Assembly (NCBI GenBank): GCA_030446715.1
Contig: JAUJMU010000001.1
Coordinates: 597,297 to 661,296, forward strand
Direction of reading: 5' to 3'
DNA: 64,000 bases
Origin: Cytophagales bacterium
GTDB lineage: Bacteria; Bacteroidota; Bacteroidia; Cytophagales; 172606-1
The notes under the pieces are model-generated. The model had not been told where the DNA came from and did no database searches. It saw only the letters and a program-made list of their open reading frames with translations. Both the position numbers and the translations under genes were made by a program. Numbering within the stretch: the first letter of the stretch is position 1; each line of letters starts with the position of its first letter. This document shows positions 1-11,829 of the stretch, piece by piece.

Positions 1-1409
1 TTGTCGAGGGCCAGGTAACCTTCGTAACGGACCGAAAAGCGGTAAAGCGGACGGGTGGGGTCGTTGAGGTCGGCTTCTACGGAGGCTGTCTGGCGGGTAG
101 GGGAGCCGGGCTGGGCTTTTACCCACCTTGAATTTGTCTTGTCGAGCAGAAATCCGGTGTCGTTCAGGTCGTCACCGGCGGGCAGCTGCCACGGCCTGAG
201 CGGATCGGTGCCGTCGAGCAGGTAATCTTTGCCATCTATCTGCGCACCGGCCACCAGGTGGTTGAATTGAGTCAGCAGCGGATAGGTAACCTGCACTTTC
301 CCGTGGGGCCGCGTACTGAGCAGTACCGGACTGGCCTGAATGCCGGCTTCGCGGAGCAGCAGGGTAAGGTACAGGTTGATTTCGGCGCTGGTTCCTTCCT
401 TCTTGTCAAGCAGTGAGTTCAGCGTCTGGTCGGTAAAAATCCGGTGTTTGCCGTCCCAGTGCAGCCGGCGGCTTACGTGGTTGTATATTTTTTGCAATTT
501 GACCAGTTCCGGATCAGCCGGTGCGCACACAAGGGCTACCAAATCTTTGGCCGCGCCCCGGCGGTTAAGATACCGGCTGATGCTTTCATTTTCCAATAGC
601 TCAGCGGCCAGCTTCTCCCAGGTGGTCATGGTCGTTACGTACTCCGAACCGCCGCTGGGCATGTCTCTGGCTTTCTGATAACCGGCCAGCTGAAACCGGA
701 TCTTTTCGGCGTAATCAAGGTAATTGGCTACGTGGGTTTCCTGCCGCAAAGCCGGAACATTGTCCAGCGCCCACTGATTGCCGGCCGCCTGCTGATACTT
801 TCCGATCAGCTTACGGCCCTGCATCAGTACCCGGTAATCCAGCCCTTCGGGAATCATCACGCGCAGTTCGCTGTGCAGCGTGGGAATGTCGCACCCGAAC
901 AGCCACGGGTCCAGTGAATGGAAATTCTGGGAAACAGTCGTGTAGCGGTATTCAAGAATGGAACCGGGCTCCACGTTGGGAAAGGTAAACCGTTTTTCCC
1001 GCCAGTTCTGGTTGGCGTCTACGTCAAATATCTGCCTGCCGGGCACTCCCGTTTCGGTCACCTTGCCTTTGGCGTCCACGTTCAGCACCTGCGCCTGCAC
1101 GGAGGTAACTTTTTCCATGTCATTCTTCGTGTAGTAGGCAATGGAAATGTTGGCCTGATCCAGCGCTTTCCGGCCGAGTATTTTGATCCGCCGGTGCCGC
1201 TCGATGAGTACGTTGCCGTAGCCCAGTTTGATCTGCCCGTAGTCGCAGAGCACTACCGCCGGGGCAGTGCTGTCAAAAACGCAGTGTTTGAGCCGGATCT
1301 CTTCCGGGGTTACCTTGCCCCACCTGACCGGGGCACTCTGGGCGTGGAGAATCAGCGGGGCTGACAGAGCAGCCCACCAGAAGAATGGCAATAAAAAGAT
1401 ACGAAGCAT
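1..1409 (-). CDS. DUF3857 / transglutaminase-like exported protein (3' end beyond window)
   Basis: The frame stays open from an ATG at 1409 to the window edge, about 469 codons, so the C-terminus is missing. The first ~24 residues (MLRIFLLPFFWWAALSAPL, ending in HAQ) form a signal peptide, so the protein is probably periplasmic. A DUF3857 domain follows (RHRRIKILGRKALDQANISI near residue 70), then a transglutaminase-like core near residues 335-405 with the motifs KKEGTSAEIN, QFNHLV and YLLDGTDPLRPW. In catalytic transglutaminases the residue after GT/GN is Cys; here it is Ser, so enzymatic activity is doubtful. This architecture is common in Bacteroidota and its biological role is unknown. 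Family call is firm, function open. Confidence 0.85.
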   Translation of the reverse strand, partial: MLRIFLLPFFWWAALSAPLILHAQSAPVRWGKVTPEEIRLKHCVFDSTAPAVVLCDYGQIKLGYGNVLIERHRRIKILGRKALDQANISIAYYTKNDMEKVTSVQAQVLNVDAKGKVTETGVPGRQIFDVDANQNWREKRFTFPNVEPGSILEYRYTTVSQNFHSLDPWLFGCDIPTLHSELRVMIPEGLDYRVLMQGRKLIGKYQQAAGNQWALDNVPALRQETHVANYLDYAEKIRFQLAGYQKARDMPSGGSEYVTTMTTWEKLAAELLENESISRYLNRRGAAKDLVALVCAPADPELVKLQKIYNHVSRRLHWDGKHRIFTDQTLNSLLDKKEGTSAEINLYLTLLLREAGIQASPVLLSTRPHGKVQVTYPLLTQFNHLVAGAQIDGKDYLLDGTDPLRPWQLPAGDDLNDTGFLLDKTNSRWVKAQPGSPTRQTASVEADLNDPTRPLYRFSVRYEGYLALD

Positions 1410-1507
1410 GCGGAGGAAAGAATTACTTTCCAAAATATAAAAAAATGGCTTACAAGGGGTAAGCCATCTTCTCAAAAGTATAAATAATAGTTTCTGCTTC
1501 GTAAGTT

Positions 1508-2611
1508 TTACTGTACATTTTCCCGTTCTACCACTTCCGTCTGCTTCCGGATGGACTCCAGGTGGATGAGTTTGAACAGCTCGGCTACGAAATCCTTGTG
1601 GATGTTCATTCTTTCGGCCCACTCCGGCCGTGACTTGAATACCTCATTCCAGCGTTCTACCTGAAAGATAGCAACGTTGTGGTCCTTCTTGTATTCGCCC
1701 AGCTTCTCCACCAGCGACATCCGGGTGGCGACTACTTCCAGCAGTTCGCGGTCGGTATCGTCAATCTTGTGGCGCAGCTCTTCCAGATGGTTTACGAAAA
1801 GAACGTCATCGGAAGTAGCCTCGCGGATGCGCAGGGCGGAAATGATCTGCTCCAGGGCATCGGGCGTCACCTGCTGGGCGGCATCACTCCACGCCTTGTC
1901 GGGGTTCAGGTGGCATTCAATCATCAGACCATCGTAGTTCAGGTCAAGGGCCCGCTGCGAGGTTTCGAAAATCATGGTCCGCTTGCCGGTGATGTGGCTC
2001 GGATCGCCGATAATCGGCAGGTTAGGGAATATTGTTTTCAGTTCAATGGGAATCTGCCAGAGCGGAGCGTTCCGGTATTTAGTCTTCTGGTGCGTGGAGA
2101 AACCGCGGTGAATAGCGGCCACGTTGCGGATGCCGGCGTTGTAGATCCGCTCAATGGCACCGATCCACAGCTGCAGCTCGGGGTTGATCGGGTTTTTGAT
2201 CAGCACCGGCACATCCACGCCGCGCAGTGCGTCGGCCATTTCCTGCACGGTAAAGGGGTTCACCGTAGACCGGGCACCGATCCAGAGAATATCGGCACCG
2301 TACTTCAGGGCTTCTTCAATGTGCTGAGGCGTAGCTACTTCAGTGGCAAAAGGAAGGCCGGTAGCCTCTTTTACTGATTTGATCCAGGGCAGTGCTATCG
2401 TGCCATTGCCTTCAAAGCTGTTGGGGCGGGTACGGGGTTTCCAGATACCGGCCCGGATGGCATCTACCTTGCCCAGTTTCTTGAGGGCAAGGCCGGTGTT
2501 TACGAGTTGCTCTTCGGTTTCGGCACTGCAGGGCCCCGAAATAATCAGCGGCTTTTTGTCGAACGGAATCCAGGAGGATATCGGATTCACATTCAATTGA
2601 TGATCAGACAT
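1508..2611 (-). CDS. bifunctional DAHP synthase / chorismate mutase (type II)
   Basis: It joins the first step of the shikimate pathway (PEP + erythrose-4-phosphate to DAHP) to a chorismate mutase, which converts chorismate to prephenate. The N-terminal ~260 residues carry the class I DAHP/KDO8P synthase barrel (KPLIISGPCSAETEEQL, PVLIKNPINPELQLW, GDPSHITGKR). The C-terminal ~95 residues are an all-helical AroQ mutase (LEELRHKIDDTDRELL, RMSLVEKLGEYKKDHNVAIF). The ATG at 2611 (MSDHQLNV) is preferred to an upstream GTG/ATG extension because homologs start here and a promoter-like box lies inside the extension. The fusion usually places DAHP synthesis under prephenate control. Cytoplasmic. Confidence 0.93.
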   Translation of the reverse strand: MSDHQLNVNPISSWIPFDKKPLIISGPCSAETEEQLVNTGLALKKLGKVDAIRAGIWKPRTRPNSFEGNGTIALPWIKSVKEATGLPFATEVATPQHIEEALKYGADILWIGARSTVNPFTVQEMADALRGVDVPVLIKNPINPELQLWIGAIERIYNAGIRNVAAIHRGFSTHQKTKYRNAPLWQIPIELKTIFPNLPIIGDPSHITGKRTMIFETSQRALDLNYDGLMIECHLNPDKAWSDAAQQVTPDALEQIISALRIREATSDDVLFVNHLEELRHKIDDTDRELLEVVATRMSLVEKLGEYKKDHNVAIFQVERWNEVFKSRPEWAERMNIHKDFVAELFKLIHLESIRKQTEVVERENVQ

Positions 2612-2660
2612 AGTAAAATTGATTTTCCGGCAAACGTGATTCTTCAAAAATACCAATTTA

Positions 2661-2693
2661 CAAAAATATCAGGCGATAAATGAAAAATTTCAA
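2661..2693 (-). promoter_or_regulatory. putative promoter of the DAHP synthase gene
   Basis: On the minus strand a perfect TAnnTTTG box (TATTTTTG, 2661-2668) has a TTG 22 bp upstream (2691-2693), close to the Bacteroidota TTG-N19-TAnnTTTG pattern. A second TATTTTTG lies at 2645-2652. Either could serve the start at 2611. Confidence 0.4.
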
Positions 2694-2953
2694 TCCATAA
2701 AATTTTCTTTTCCCCCATAATACGTCGCTTTTATCAGGGCTGACCAATAATCGTATCATTAATTGCCTGCCGGATGTAGTTTTTCCGGGGCCCCTTGTCT
2801 GCTGTTGTGAACTGCGCTTAAACTCAGCCGGGGTGATGCTCAGTCAGGTGGCGCAAATATGGAGCCGGGCCGAAGGGTATGAGCCGCCTGTATTGTCGCC
2901 AGTGGTGTAAACTTGCCGGTTACCGCGGACTATCAGGGAAAAAGGAGAAGTTG

Positions 2954-5203
2954 CTACCGGCGCAAAGGCAGCTGTATGGTAAACGTACTGCCAACGCCCA
3001 CAACCGAGGATACCTCAATGGCACCGCCCAGTTTCTCTACCGTTTCCTTTACGATGTATAGTCCCAGTCCTGATCCTTTGGTATCGTCCGAAGCCCGGTA
3101 AAACATATCGAATATCCGGCCCTGGTGTTCCGGGCTGATGCCTTTGCCGTTGTCAGTAATCCGTACCACGCAGAGGCTGTCTTCCGACGTGACTTCAGCC
3201 CGGATGAAGGGAGATTCAACATAGGAGTTATGGTACAGAATAGCATTGGAGATCAGGTTGTTCAGTACGATCTTCAGGCGGCGGCCGTCGGAGTACACCG
3301 GTCCGGGCAGCGGCGCATGAATATCTTTCCGGATGGTGCCGGCGCGGGGCAGGTAGTGCAGGTCCTGAAAACATTCCCGGATCAGCTGCTCAATGTCCAG
3401 CGGTTCAATGGCTACTTCAGTGCGGGCATTGCGGGCATAGTCGGTAATCTCACCGATGAAAGCATCCATGCGGTTGATGCTGGTGCGCATCATGTTCAGG
3501 TATTCCCTTGTGCTCTCACTGACGGGCTCCTGTTCCATCAGATATACGATGCCCAGCAGCGAGGTGAGCGGAGCCCGCAGGTCGTGGGAGGTGCTGTACA
3601 CGAACCGGTCCAGTTCCGCATTGATTTTGGCCAACTCAAGGTTTTGTGAGGTCAGGGCGTCTTCCGCTTTTTTCCGGTCGGTGATGTCTACCACCTGGCC
3701 CAGAAAATGAGTAGGCTGGCCAGGGCTGTTGCGCATGAGGGAAGCCTTCAGCAGCGTGTGGAGGATCTGTCCGTTCTTATGCACAAATCTTTTGTTGAGC
3801 TGAATGCTGTCAGTCTGGCCCCCGAGGAGTTGCTGCCGCAGCAGCAGGTTTTCCTGCATATCCTCAGTTACGCTCAGCACGTTGATGTTGCAGGCCAGCA
3901 GTTCTTCCCGGGTGTAGCCAAGTGTGCTGCCCATGGCCTCATTCACCAGCGCCAGTTTGCCGGCCATATCAGCAATGGCCATCGGAATCGGTGCATTCTC
4001 GAAAATTTCCCTGAACTGCCGGGCCTGGTTCTGCAGGGCCAGTTCGGCGGTTTTCCGTTCAGTGATGTCTTCCGAAAGCCCCACCACGTACGACAGATTG
4101 CTCTGGTGGTCAAACGCCAGGAAGAGCCGGGCCTGTATCCACCTTTCGGCATCATCCGGACGGATGATGCGGAACTCCGTGTTCACCTGCTGCTCGGGTG
4201 CTGAAAGCACATCCAGTTCTTTCAGCCGCGGCTTATCTTCCGGATGCACGGCGCGGTACCAGGTTTTCGGGTCGTCGAGCAGTTGCTGGCAGGAGTAACC
4301 CCACACCTGTTCAAAGGACGGGCTGACGTAGATGAACTTCGTCATGGCCGGGTCGCGGATGTAAAATACTTCTTTTACGTGGCGGGCCAGCAGCATGAAT
4401 TTCTCCTGCTCTTCGCGTACCTGCTGCTGGGCCCGGCGGATCTGGGTAAGGTCCGAGCCGGTGACAATAATCATCCGGATGTTACGGGCTTCGTCAAATA
4501 CCGGTGTAAGCGTCCAGCTGATGATCACCGTTTTTTGTTCGTGGGTAGTGTGGGTTTCTTCCCACCCCTGCGGCTCGCCGGTGCGGGTAACCGCTTCCAG
4601 CTTTTCGCGCCGCTTTACCGCCAGACTCATATCCCGGTTGCGGTACCGGCAGTAGTCGAAGTCATCTTTCCCGATCAGCCACTGGCGCAGGGCTTCGTCC
4701 TTTACCGTCTGCGGATTGATGTACAGAAACCGGTACTGAGGGTCAAAAACGGCAATCTGAATGGGTGCGCGGTCAAAAATCAACTCAAACGGATTGGGGA
4801 GATTTCCGGGTGCAGGTACCGCAATAGCCTGATCAGCGGGTGACTGATGCCTGGTTTCATTCCAGATATCCTCATCAAGCTCCACTTCCCGGAGGCTGCA
4901 CCGGTAGAGCGGCCCCTCTGCGGCGGGTAAAACGACCAGTTGGACAAACCTGCTGGTTCCGCCGGGTGCATCTGCCCGCCTGACTTTGGTAGACAGTTCG
5001 CCGTGGCTTTCCCGGATCCGGGCAAAAATGGCGGCAACTTCGCCGTGGAAAGCCGGGGGGATTACTTCGGAAAAGGATTGTCCCGGCCTTCCCTTCCCGA
5101 AGTCTTTGGGTAAAGCACCCGGCCCGGCAGGCGTGTGTATCCGTAAATGAGCATCTACGAGCCAGCAACTGGCGGCTTGACTGTTAACGGATTGGTTGTA
5201 CAC
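2954..5203 (-). CDS. PAS-domain sensor histidine kinase
   Basis: Soluble hybrid-less histidine kinase of 749 residues read from a GTG at 5203. About four PAS/PAC units occupy residues 8-510 (PAC endings such as VVGLSEDITERK and LGQVVDITDRKKAEDAL). A HisKA domain follows with the phospho-accepting His540 in STSHDLRAPL, then a HATPase domain (NLISNAILYHNS, ITDNGKGISPEHQGRIF, GSGLGLYIVKETVEKLGG). No transmembrane segment is visible, so it probably senses a cytoplasmic cue through the PAS domains. There is no response regulator beside it; the single-domain regulator at 23787 is distant. The signal is unknown. Confidence 0.9.
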   Translation of the reverse strand: MYNQSVNSQAASCWLVDAHLRIHTPAGPGALPKDFGKGRPGQSFSEVIPPAFHGEVAAIFARIRESHGELSTKVRRADAPGGTSRFVQLVVLPAAEGPLYRCSLREVELDEDIWNETRHQSPADQAIAVPAPGNLPNPFELIFDRAPIQIAVFDPQYRFLYINPQTVKDEALRQWLIGKDDFDYCRYRNRDMSLAVKRREKLEAVTRTGEPQGWEETHTTHEQKTVIISWTLTPVFDEARNIRMIIVTGSDLTQIRRAQQQVREEQEKFMLLARHVKEVFYIRDPAMTKFIYVSPSFEQVWGYSCQQLLDDPKTWYRAVHPEDKPRLKELDVLSAPEQQVNTEFRIIRPDDAERWIQARLFLAFDHQSNLSYVVGLSEDITERKTAELALQNQARQFREIFENAPIPMAIADMAGKLALVNEAMGSTLGYTREELLACNINVLSVTEDMQENLLLRQQLLGGQTDSIQLNKRFVHKNGQILHTLLKASLMRNSPGQPTHFLGQVVDITDRKKAEDALTSQNLELAKINAELDRFVYSTSHDLRAPLTSLLGIVYLMEQEPVSESTREYLNMMRTSINRMDAFIGEITDYARNARTEVAIEPLDIEQLIRECFQDLHYLPRAGTIRKDIHAPLPGPVYSDGRRLKIVLNNLISNAILYHNSYVESPFIRAEVTSEDSLCVVRITDNGKGISPEHQGRIFDMFYRASDDTKGSGLGLYIVKETVEKLGGAIEVSSVVGVGSTFTIQLPLRR

Positions 5204-5453
5204 CTTTGGCTGAAAAATCGAATCCCCGGAACGCCTTAAACCGAAAAATTACTGCTAATTTTTTTCTAAAGGGCAGAGTTTAATCATAAAAGGTAATTAT
5301 CAGTGCAGTTTCCGGAGGAGATTCATCATAACGGCATCTGACCCCGCAGGGTTACAACTGGCTTCTCAAACATAGCGGTGGTGACAAAATGTCCTTTCAG
5401 AGCTGAGAATGAGGTAAATCCGGTCAAAATTTCCGGAAACATCAGATTGGTTT

Positions 5454-5461
5454 TACGTTTG
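5454..5461 (+). promoter_or_regulatory. candidate -7 box upstream of clpB
   Basis: TACGTTTG matches TAnnTTTG exactly and lies 48 bp before the clpB ATG. No convincing TTG is seen at the usual -33 distance, so this is a weak assignment. The rest of 5204-5509 shows no gene. Confidence 0.35.
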
Positions 5462-5509
5462 AAGGGAAAGGATAGCCATACAAAAGAAGAAATAAAGAAA
5501 AATACTGAT

Positions 5510-8119
<2,610 letters not shown>

Positions 8120-8192
8120 GGGCGAACCCACGTGTTCGCCCTATCAGGAGGAGGGCAGACACGTGGGTCTGCCCATACGCGCGGGAGTGGGG

Positions 8193-8226
8193 GCCCGGGA
8201 GATGTAGGGCCTTCCGGGCTTTTTTA
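8193..8226. terminator. terminator between clpB and the convergent toxin gene
   Basis: Stem GCCCGG (8193-8198) / CCGGGC (8214-8219) followed by a T run. The run overlaps the toxin stop codon at 8224-8226. It terminates clpB. Confidence 0.75.
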
Positions 8227-8544
8227 TTTTACCCGGCGCAGTTTTTTGATCTCGCCAGGGTTTCTTGAAACGTGAATAATACCCAGCACGATTACCTCAT
8301 CCGGTAAAACTTTGTAAATAATGCGGTACTTATCCCACAAAGCGTTCCGGTAAATTTTGTCTTTTGTTCTTAAGTAGGGGCATTCTGGAAAACGCAGCGG
8401 CATAGCTGGCAATGTATCCACAAAGCCGATCAGCTCGTTCAGCAATTCGTTCGCCGATTTTTCAGAGAACTGCTCCAGATAGTCTGTTGCTGCTTTCAAC
8501 TGGCCAACCGCATTGCCGGTCCACCGCAACATGGATTGATTCAT
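8224..8544 (-). CDS. RelE/ParE-family toxin of a toxin-antitoxin pair
   Basis: 106 residues with the RelE/ParE superfamily pattern: a helical hairpin at the start (AVGQLKAATDYLEQF), then a beta-sheet core with RNALWDKYRIIYKV and VIVLGIIHVSRNP. Members either cleave ribosome-bound mRNA or poison gyrase; the sequence alone does not decide which. Its ATG overlaps the antitoxin stop by four bases (ATGA), so the two are translationally coupled with the antitoxin first. The pair sits between two copies of the clpB 3' end, which suggests it arrived as a cassette. Confidence 0.85.
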   Translation of the reverse strand: MNQSMLRWTGNAVGQLKAATDYLEQFSEKSANELLNELIGFVDTLPAMPLRFPECPYLRTKDKIYRNALWDKYRIIYKVLPDEVIVLGIIHVSRNPGEIKKLRRVK

Positions 8545-8777
8545 TTCATCAATAAATTACGCACCTGGTCTGAAGTATAGGTATTACCTTTCGCTATGTC
8601 CTCTTCAGCGGCGGCCACCATTTCCCGCACATTTTCCACCGACAGGGGTTCTCCCGGAACGGTAAATGCATCAAAATCTTTACGCCGGATTTCTTTCACC
8701 ACATCCATTCCACGCAGCAGTTCCAGCAACAATTGGGCTTTCGGACTATCATCCAGGGTGAGTTCATACGTTTGCAT
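8541..8777 (-). CDS. antitoxin partner of the RelE/ParE-type toxin
   Basis: 78 residues, acidic and helical, upstream of and overlapping the toxin gene. The N-terminal part (MQTYELTLDDSPKAQLLLEL) is probably a short strand-helix dimerisation unit. The C-terminal part (EEDIAKGNTYTSDQVRNLLM) resembles the toxin-wrapping tails of small antitoxins. By analogy with such modules it should neutralise the toxin and repress its own promoter. I do not recognise a named DNA-binding fold. The call rests on gene order, overlap and size. Confidence 0.8.
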   Translation of the reverse strand: MQTYELTLDDSPKAQLLLELLRGMDVVKEIRRKDFDAFTVPGEPLSVENVREMVAAAEEDIAKGNTYTSDQVRNLLMK

Positions 8778-8837
8778 AGCTTTCCGGATTGTTTACAATA
8801 AATATACAAAACCTTTTCTACAGGGATAGTTTCTTCA

Positions 8838-8935
8838 CGGCACCATCCGGTTTTTCAACGTAGCGAAGGTAGAGGTGTAGGGGCGAACCCACGTGTTCGC
8901 CCTATCAGGAGGAGGGCAGACACGTGGGTCTGCCC
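8838..8935 (+). repeat. 98-bp direct repeat, copy 2 (orphan clpB 3' end)
   Basis: Identical to 8077-8174 but without the rest of clpB ahead of it. It includes the 13 terminal clpB codons and stop, then the same two hairpins. With copy 1 it brackets the toxin-antitoxin cassette. Confidence 0.95.
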
Positions 8936-8955
8936 GTACTGCGCGGGAAGCTAAA

Positions 8956-8989
8956 GCCCGGGAAGTGCAGTGCCTTCCGGGCTTTTTTG
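8956..8989 (+). terminator. terminator after repeat copy 2
   Basis: Stem GCCCGG(G)AAG (8956-8965) pairs with CTTCCGGGC (8974-8982) and is followed by TTTTTT. It is a diverged partner of the terminator at 8193. Confidence 0.7.
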
Positions 8990-9039
8990 TTACACAACGA
9001 GGAAGTTTCCGTATTTTAGATCAGTAAACCGGAGTAGCC

Positions 9040-9561
9040 ATGCTGACCAAAAAGAAAGCCACCGTTGATGATTACCGCAAGCTGCCGGAAGGAGCTAAGT
9101 ATCAACTTATTGACGGAGAAATTATAGAAATGCCCAGTCCAACCTTGAAACATCAGCAAATTGCTATGTCATTGGCAAGGCAGATGGGAAATATTGCATT
9201 CGAAAAACAAAATGGAACCGTCCTCTTTGCTCCGATGGACGTTTTTTTGGAGGATGATAATACCTGCCAACCCGATATTTTGTTTGTGCTGAATGAACAT
9301 GCGGACCGGTTGAAGCAGGACGGCATTTACGGTCCACCCGACCTGATTATCGAAATCCTCTCCCCGTCCACCGGCTACTATGATCTGAAGAAGAAGTTTC
9401 AGGTATACGAAAAGTACGGCGTCCGGGAATACTTCATCATTGACCCTGAAGACAACGAGGTTGTAGGCTACCGGCATGATAACGGGAAGTACCACGAATT
9501 TACCCGCCAGACGGGCCGCTTCCGGTCAGAAGTGCTGGGGAATGAAATCACATTCGCCTGA
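9040..9561 (+). CDS. Uma2-family (DUF820) putative endonuclease
   Basis: 173 residues. The PD-(D/E)XK-like core is visible as QPDILFV (residues ~87-93), PPDLIIEILSPST (~104-116) and KKKFQVYEKYGVREYFIIDPE. This matches the Uma2/DUF820 family, which has a restriction-endonuclease fold and is highly expanded in cyanobacteria and some Bacteroidota. The cellular role is unknown; members often occur as solitary genes near mobile or repeat-rich DNA, as here. No methyltransferase partner is next to it, so a classical restriction system is not supported. Confidence 0.88.
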   Translation: MLTKKKATVDDYRKLPEGAKYQLIDGEIIEMPSPTLKHQQIAMSLARQMGNIAFEKQNGTVLFAPMDVFLEDDNTCQPDILFVLNEHADRLKQDGIYGPPDLIIEILSPSTGYYDLKKKFQVYEKYGVREYFIIDPEDNEVVGYRHDNGKYHEFTRQTGRFRSEVLGNEITFA

Positions 9562-9667
9562 GCTGAATAACAAAGTTTATCAGCTCATGGGGCTTTGTCT
9601 GTTTATCGCATTACAGCCGCGTCGGTACCACGCAGTTACCCTCTCTTTTCTGCCATCAGGTTACAAA

Positions 9668-9691
9668 GGTTCAAGCGTGGACGCTTGAACC
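9668..9691. repeat. 24-bp palindrome (REP-like)
   Basis: Perfect 11-bp arms (GGTTCAAGCGT / ACGCTTGAACC) around GG. Relatives lie at 24790-24813 and 24821-24858. It separates the convergent Uma2 and fumC genes; nothing else is seen in 9562-9756 apart from AT-rich TTCAAAATTC-type repeats. Confidence 0.8.
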
Positions 9692-9756
9692 AGTTGTGTC
9701 AGCAAAAGGTTACGCTGCCATTCAAAATTCAAAATTCGTAATTTAAAATTGCGCTG

Positions 9757-11151
9757 CTATTTCAATCCGCCGACCATATCCTTTGCCACCACCCACTGGT
9801 CAAACTGATCGTTGGTAAGGTAGCCCAGCGAAAGGGCGGCTTCGCGGAGAGAAGTACCTTCCTTGTGGGCCTTTTTGGCGATTTCGGCGGCTTTGTAGTA
9901 GCCGATGTGCGGGTTCAGGGCGGTTACCAGCATCAGCGAATTTTCGACGTGGCGGCCGATCATCTGGTGGTTGGGCTCGATGCCCGCGGCGCAGTGCTTG
10001 TCGAAAGAGTCGCAGGCGTCGCCGATGAGGCGGGCCGCCATCAGCAGGTTGAAGATGATCACCGGCTTGAACACGTTCAGCTCAAAGTGCCCGTTCATGC
10101 CGCCGATGGTAATGGCCGCGTCGTTGCCGATTACCTGGGCGCACACCATCGTCATGGCCTCGGCCTGCGTGGGGTTTACCTTGCCGGGCATGATGGAAGA
10201 GCCGGGTTCGTTTTCGGGAATGAAAATTTCGCCGATGCCGCTGCGGGGACCGGAAGAAAGCATCCGGACGTCGTTGGCAATTTTCATCAGGCTCACCGCC
10301 AGCGTTTTCAGTGCACCGGAAGTTTCTACGGCGGCGTCGTGCGCCGCCAGCGATTCAAATTTGTTAGGCGCGGTTTTAAAAGGATGGCCCGTCAGGCTGG
10401 CGATTTTCTGCGCCACCAGTTCCGAGTAACCCTTCGGCGTATTGAGGCCGGTGCCTACCGCCGTGCCGCCAAGGGCCAGTTCGGAAAGGTGGTCCAAGGT
10501 GTTGCGCAGGGCCTTCAGGCCGTTGCCGAGTTGGGCCACGTAGCCCGAAAACTCCTGACCCAGCGTGAGCGGCGTGGCGTCCATGAAGTGCGTGCGGCCG
10601 ATTTTTACCACGTCTTTGAAGGCTTGGGACTTCTGCGCCAGCGTGTCCCGCAGCTTCTGCACCATCGGAATGGTGTGCTCCACGATCAGCGAATACGCGG
10701 CAATGCTCATGGCCGTGGGGAAGGTATCGTTGGACGACTGCGATTTATTAACGTCGTCGTTGGGGTTGAGCACTTTCTTTTCATCCGAAAGCTTTCCGCC
10801 CTGCAGCACGTGGCCGCGGTTGGCGACTACCTCATTTACGTTCATGTTGGACTGTGTGCCGGAGCCGGTCTGCCAGACCACCAGCGGAAACTGGTCGTCG
10901 AGTTTGCCGGCAGTGATTTCGTCGCAGACGCGGGAGATCAGGTCCGCTTTTTCGGCCGGCAGTACGCCCAGCTCCTGATTGGCCTGGGCGGCGGCTTTTT
11001 TCAGAATGGCAAAGGCGCTGATTACTTCTTTGGGCATCAGGTGGCCGCCAATGGTAAAGTTTTCCCGGGAACGCTGGGTCTGGGCACCCCAGTACCTGTC
11101 GGCAGGCACTTTTACCTCGCCCATAGTATCCTTCTCGATGCGGTAATCCAT
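9757..11151 (-). CDS. fumC: class II fumarate hydratase
   Basis: Catalyses reversible hydration of fumarate to L-malate in the TCA cycle; iron-independent homotetramer. The 464-residue product has the superfamily signature [15 protein letters not shown] (residues ~318-332), the N-terminal [15 protein letters not shown] and the substrate-binding stretch [13 protein letters not shown]. The ATG at 11151 ([13 protein letters not shown]) is preferred to a GTG two codons upstream. Length and motifs are those of an intact FumC. It stands alone, with a convergent Uma2 gene downstream. Confidence 0.97.
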   Translation of the reverse strand: MDYRIEKDTMGEVKVPADRYWGAQTQRSRENFTIGGHLMPKEVISAFAILKKAAAQANQELGVLPAEKADLISRVCDEITAGKLDDQFPLVVWQTGSGTQSNMNVNEVVANRGHVLQGGKLSDEKKVLNPNDDVNKSQSSNDTFPTAMSIAAYSLIVEHTIPMVQKLRDTLAQKSQAFKDVVKIGRTHFMDATPLTLGQEFSGYVAQLGNGLKALRNTLDHLSELALGGTAVGTGLNTPKGYSELVAQKIASLTGHPFKTAPNKFESLAAHDAAVETSGALKTLAVSLMKIANDVRMLSSGPRSGIGEIFIPENEPGSSIMPGKVNPTQAEAMTMVCAQVIGNDAAITIGGMNGHFELNVFKPVIIFNLLMAARLIGDACDSFDKHCAAGIEPNHQMIGRHVENSLMLVTALNPHIGYYKAAEIAKKAHKEGTSLREAALSLGYLTNDQFDQWVVAKDMVGGLK

Positions 11152-11223
11152 AACCACTGGTAAATATTTAAATGGTGAATTTTGAATGCCTGCCTCGCCG
11201 GCAGGCGGGCAACCAACGACTAC

Positions 11224-11748
11224 TCAAGAAGTTCTGGCCACCGCCGGTTCGGCTTTTTTGTCCTTCAGCAGGTTCTTTCTCCGCAGGACAGACTCCGTAA
11301 ACCTCAGGTCGTTGTCGGAGTAGAAAATATCGAAAGGCCAGTAGAGGAACTGGGCCCGCGACAGCACCAGCAGGAAGTGATCTTTCTCCTTATAGGCACT
11401 TTTGATCATGTCCCACTTCATCTGCATGCCTTCTTTCTGGTTCAGCTTGGCCAGTATCTGCTGGCTGTTGATCTCGTACTGCATTTTTTGGAACATCACT
11501 TTGTACTGCTCCAGTTGAGAAACGCCGGTAAACTGCACCGCCCAGAACAACAGGTAGCCGATTACCACCAGCAGGGCAATAAAATAAATCCAGATGTTGG
11601 GGTAAACCGTCAGGTTCAGGATGATATTGATGACGATGATGCCCACGGGCACGGCCGCCCAGTACCACTGCGTGCGCAGCAGGTGCGTCATGGCGATTTT
11701 AATGTACGTTTTGGAATCCAGTGCGTACCTTTTGGTCTTAACAATCAT
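11224..11748 (-). CDS. YcxB-like membrane protein
   Basis: 174 residues with two closely spaced membrane helices (WAAVPVGIIVINIILNLTV and IWIYFIALLVVIGYLLFWAV, residues ~29-70), then a soluble domain containing KWDMIKSAYKEKDHFLLVLS and FLYWPFDIF. This is the YcxB/PF14317 layout, a small bacterial membrane family of unknown function. A good promoter lies 29 bp upstream and the gene is divergent from the membrane protein at 11830. Confidence 0.75.
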   Translation of the reverse strand: MIVKTKRYALDSKTYIKIAMTHLLRTQWYWAAVPVGIIVINIILNLTVYPNIWIYFIALLVVIGYLLFWAVQFTGVSQLEQYKVMFQKMQYEINSQQILAKLNQKEGMQMKWDMIKSAYKEKDHFLLVLSRAQFLYWPFDIFYSDNDLRFTESVLRRKNLLKDKKAEPAVARTS

Positions 11749-11776
11749 TGGGAAAAAAGGCTGAAATTTAGCGGGG

Positions 11777-11784
11777 CAAAGGTA
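11777..11784 (-). promoter_or_regulatory. -7 box of the YcxB-like gene
   Basis: TACCTTTG on the minus strand is an exact TAnnTTTG, 29 bp before the ATG at 11748. A TTG lies about 23 bp further upstream. Confidence 0.55.
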
Positions 11785-11829
11785 GTAATTATTGTCTGAA
11801 AGGTTAGCAACGGGAAACGCAAAGCATCA

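Noticed and set aside
340-1364. Plus-strand open frames over the first 1.4 kb
   Set aside because: They lie antisense to a continuous DUF3857 protein with signal peptide and recognisable motifs; their translations have no family features.
9865-11163. 432-codon plus-strand frame over fumC
   Set aside because: Antisense shadow of a complete class II fumarase; rich in Gly/Arg/His as expected for a shadow frame.
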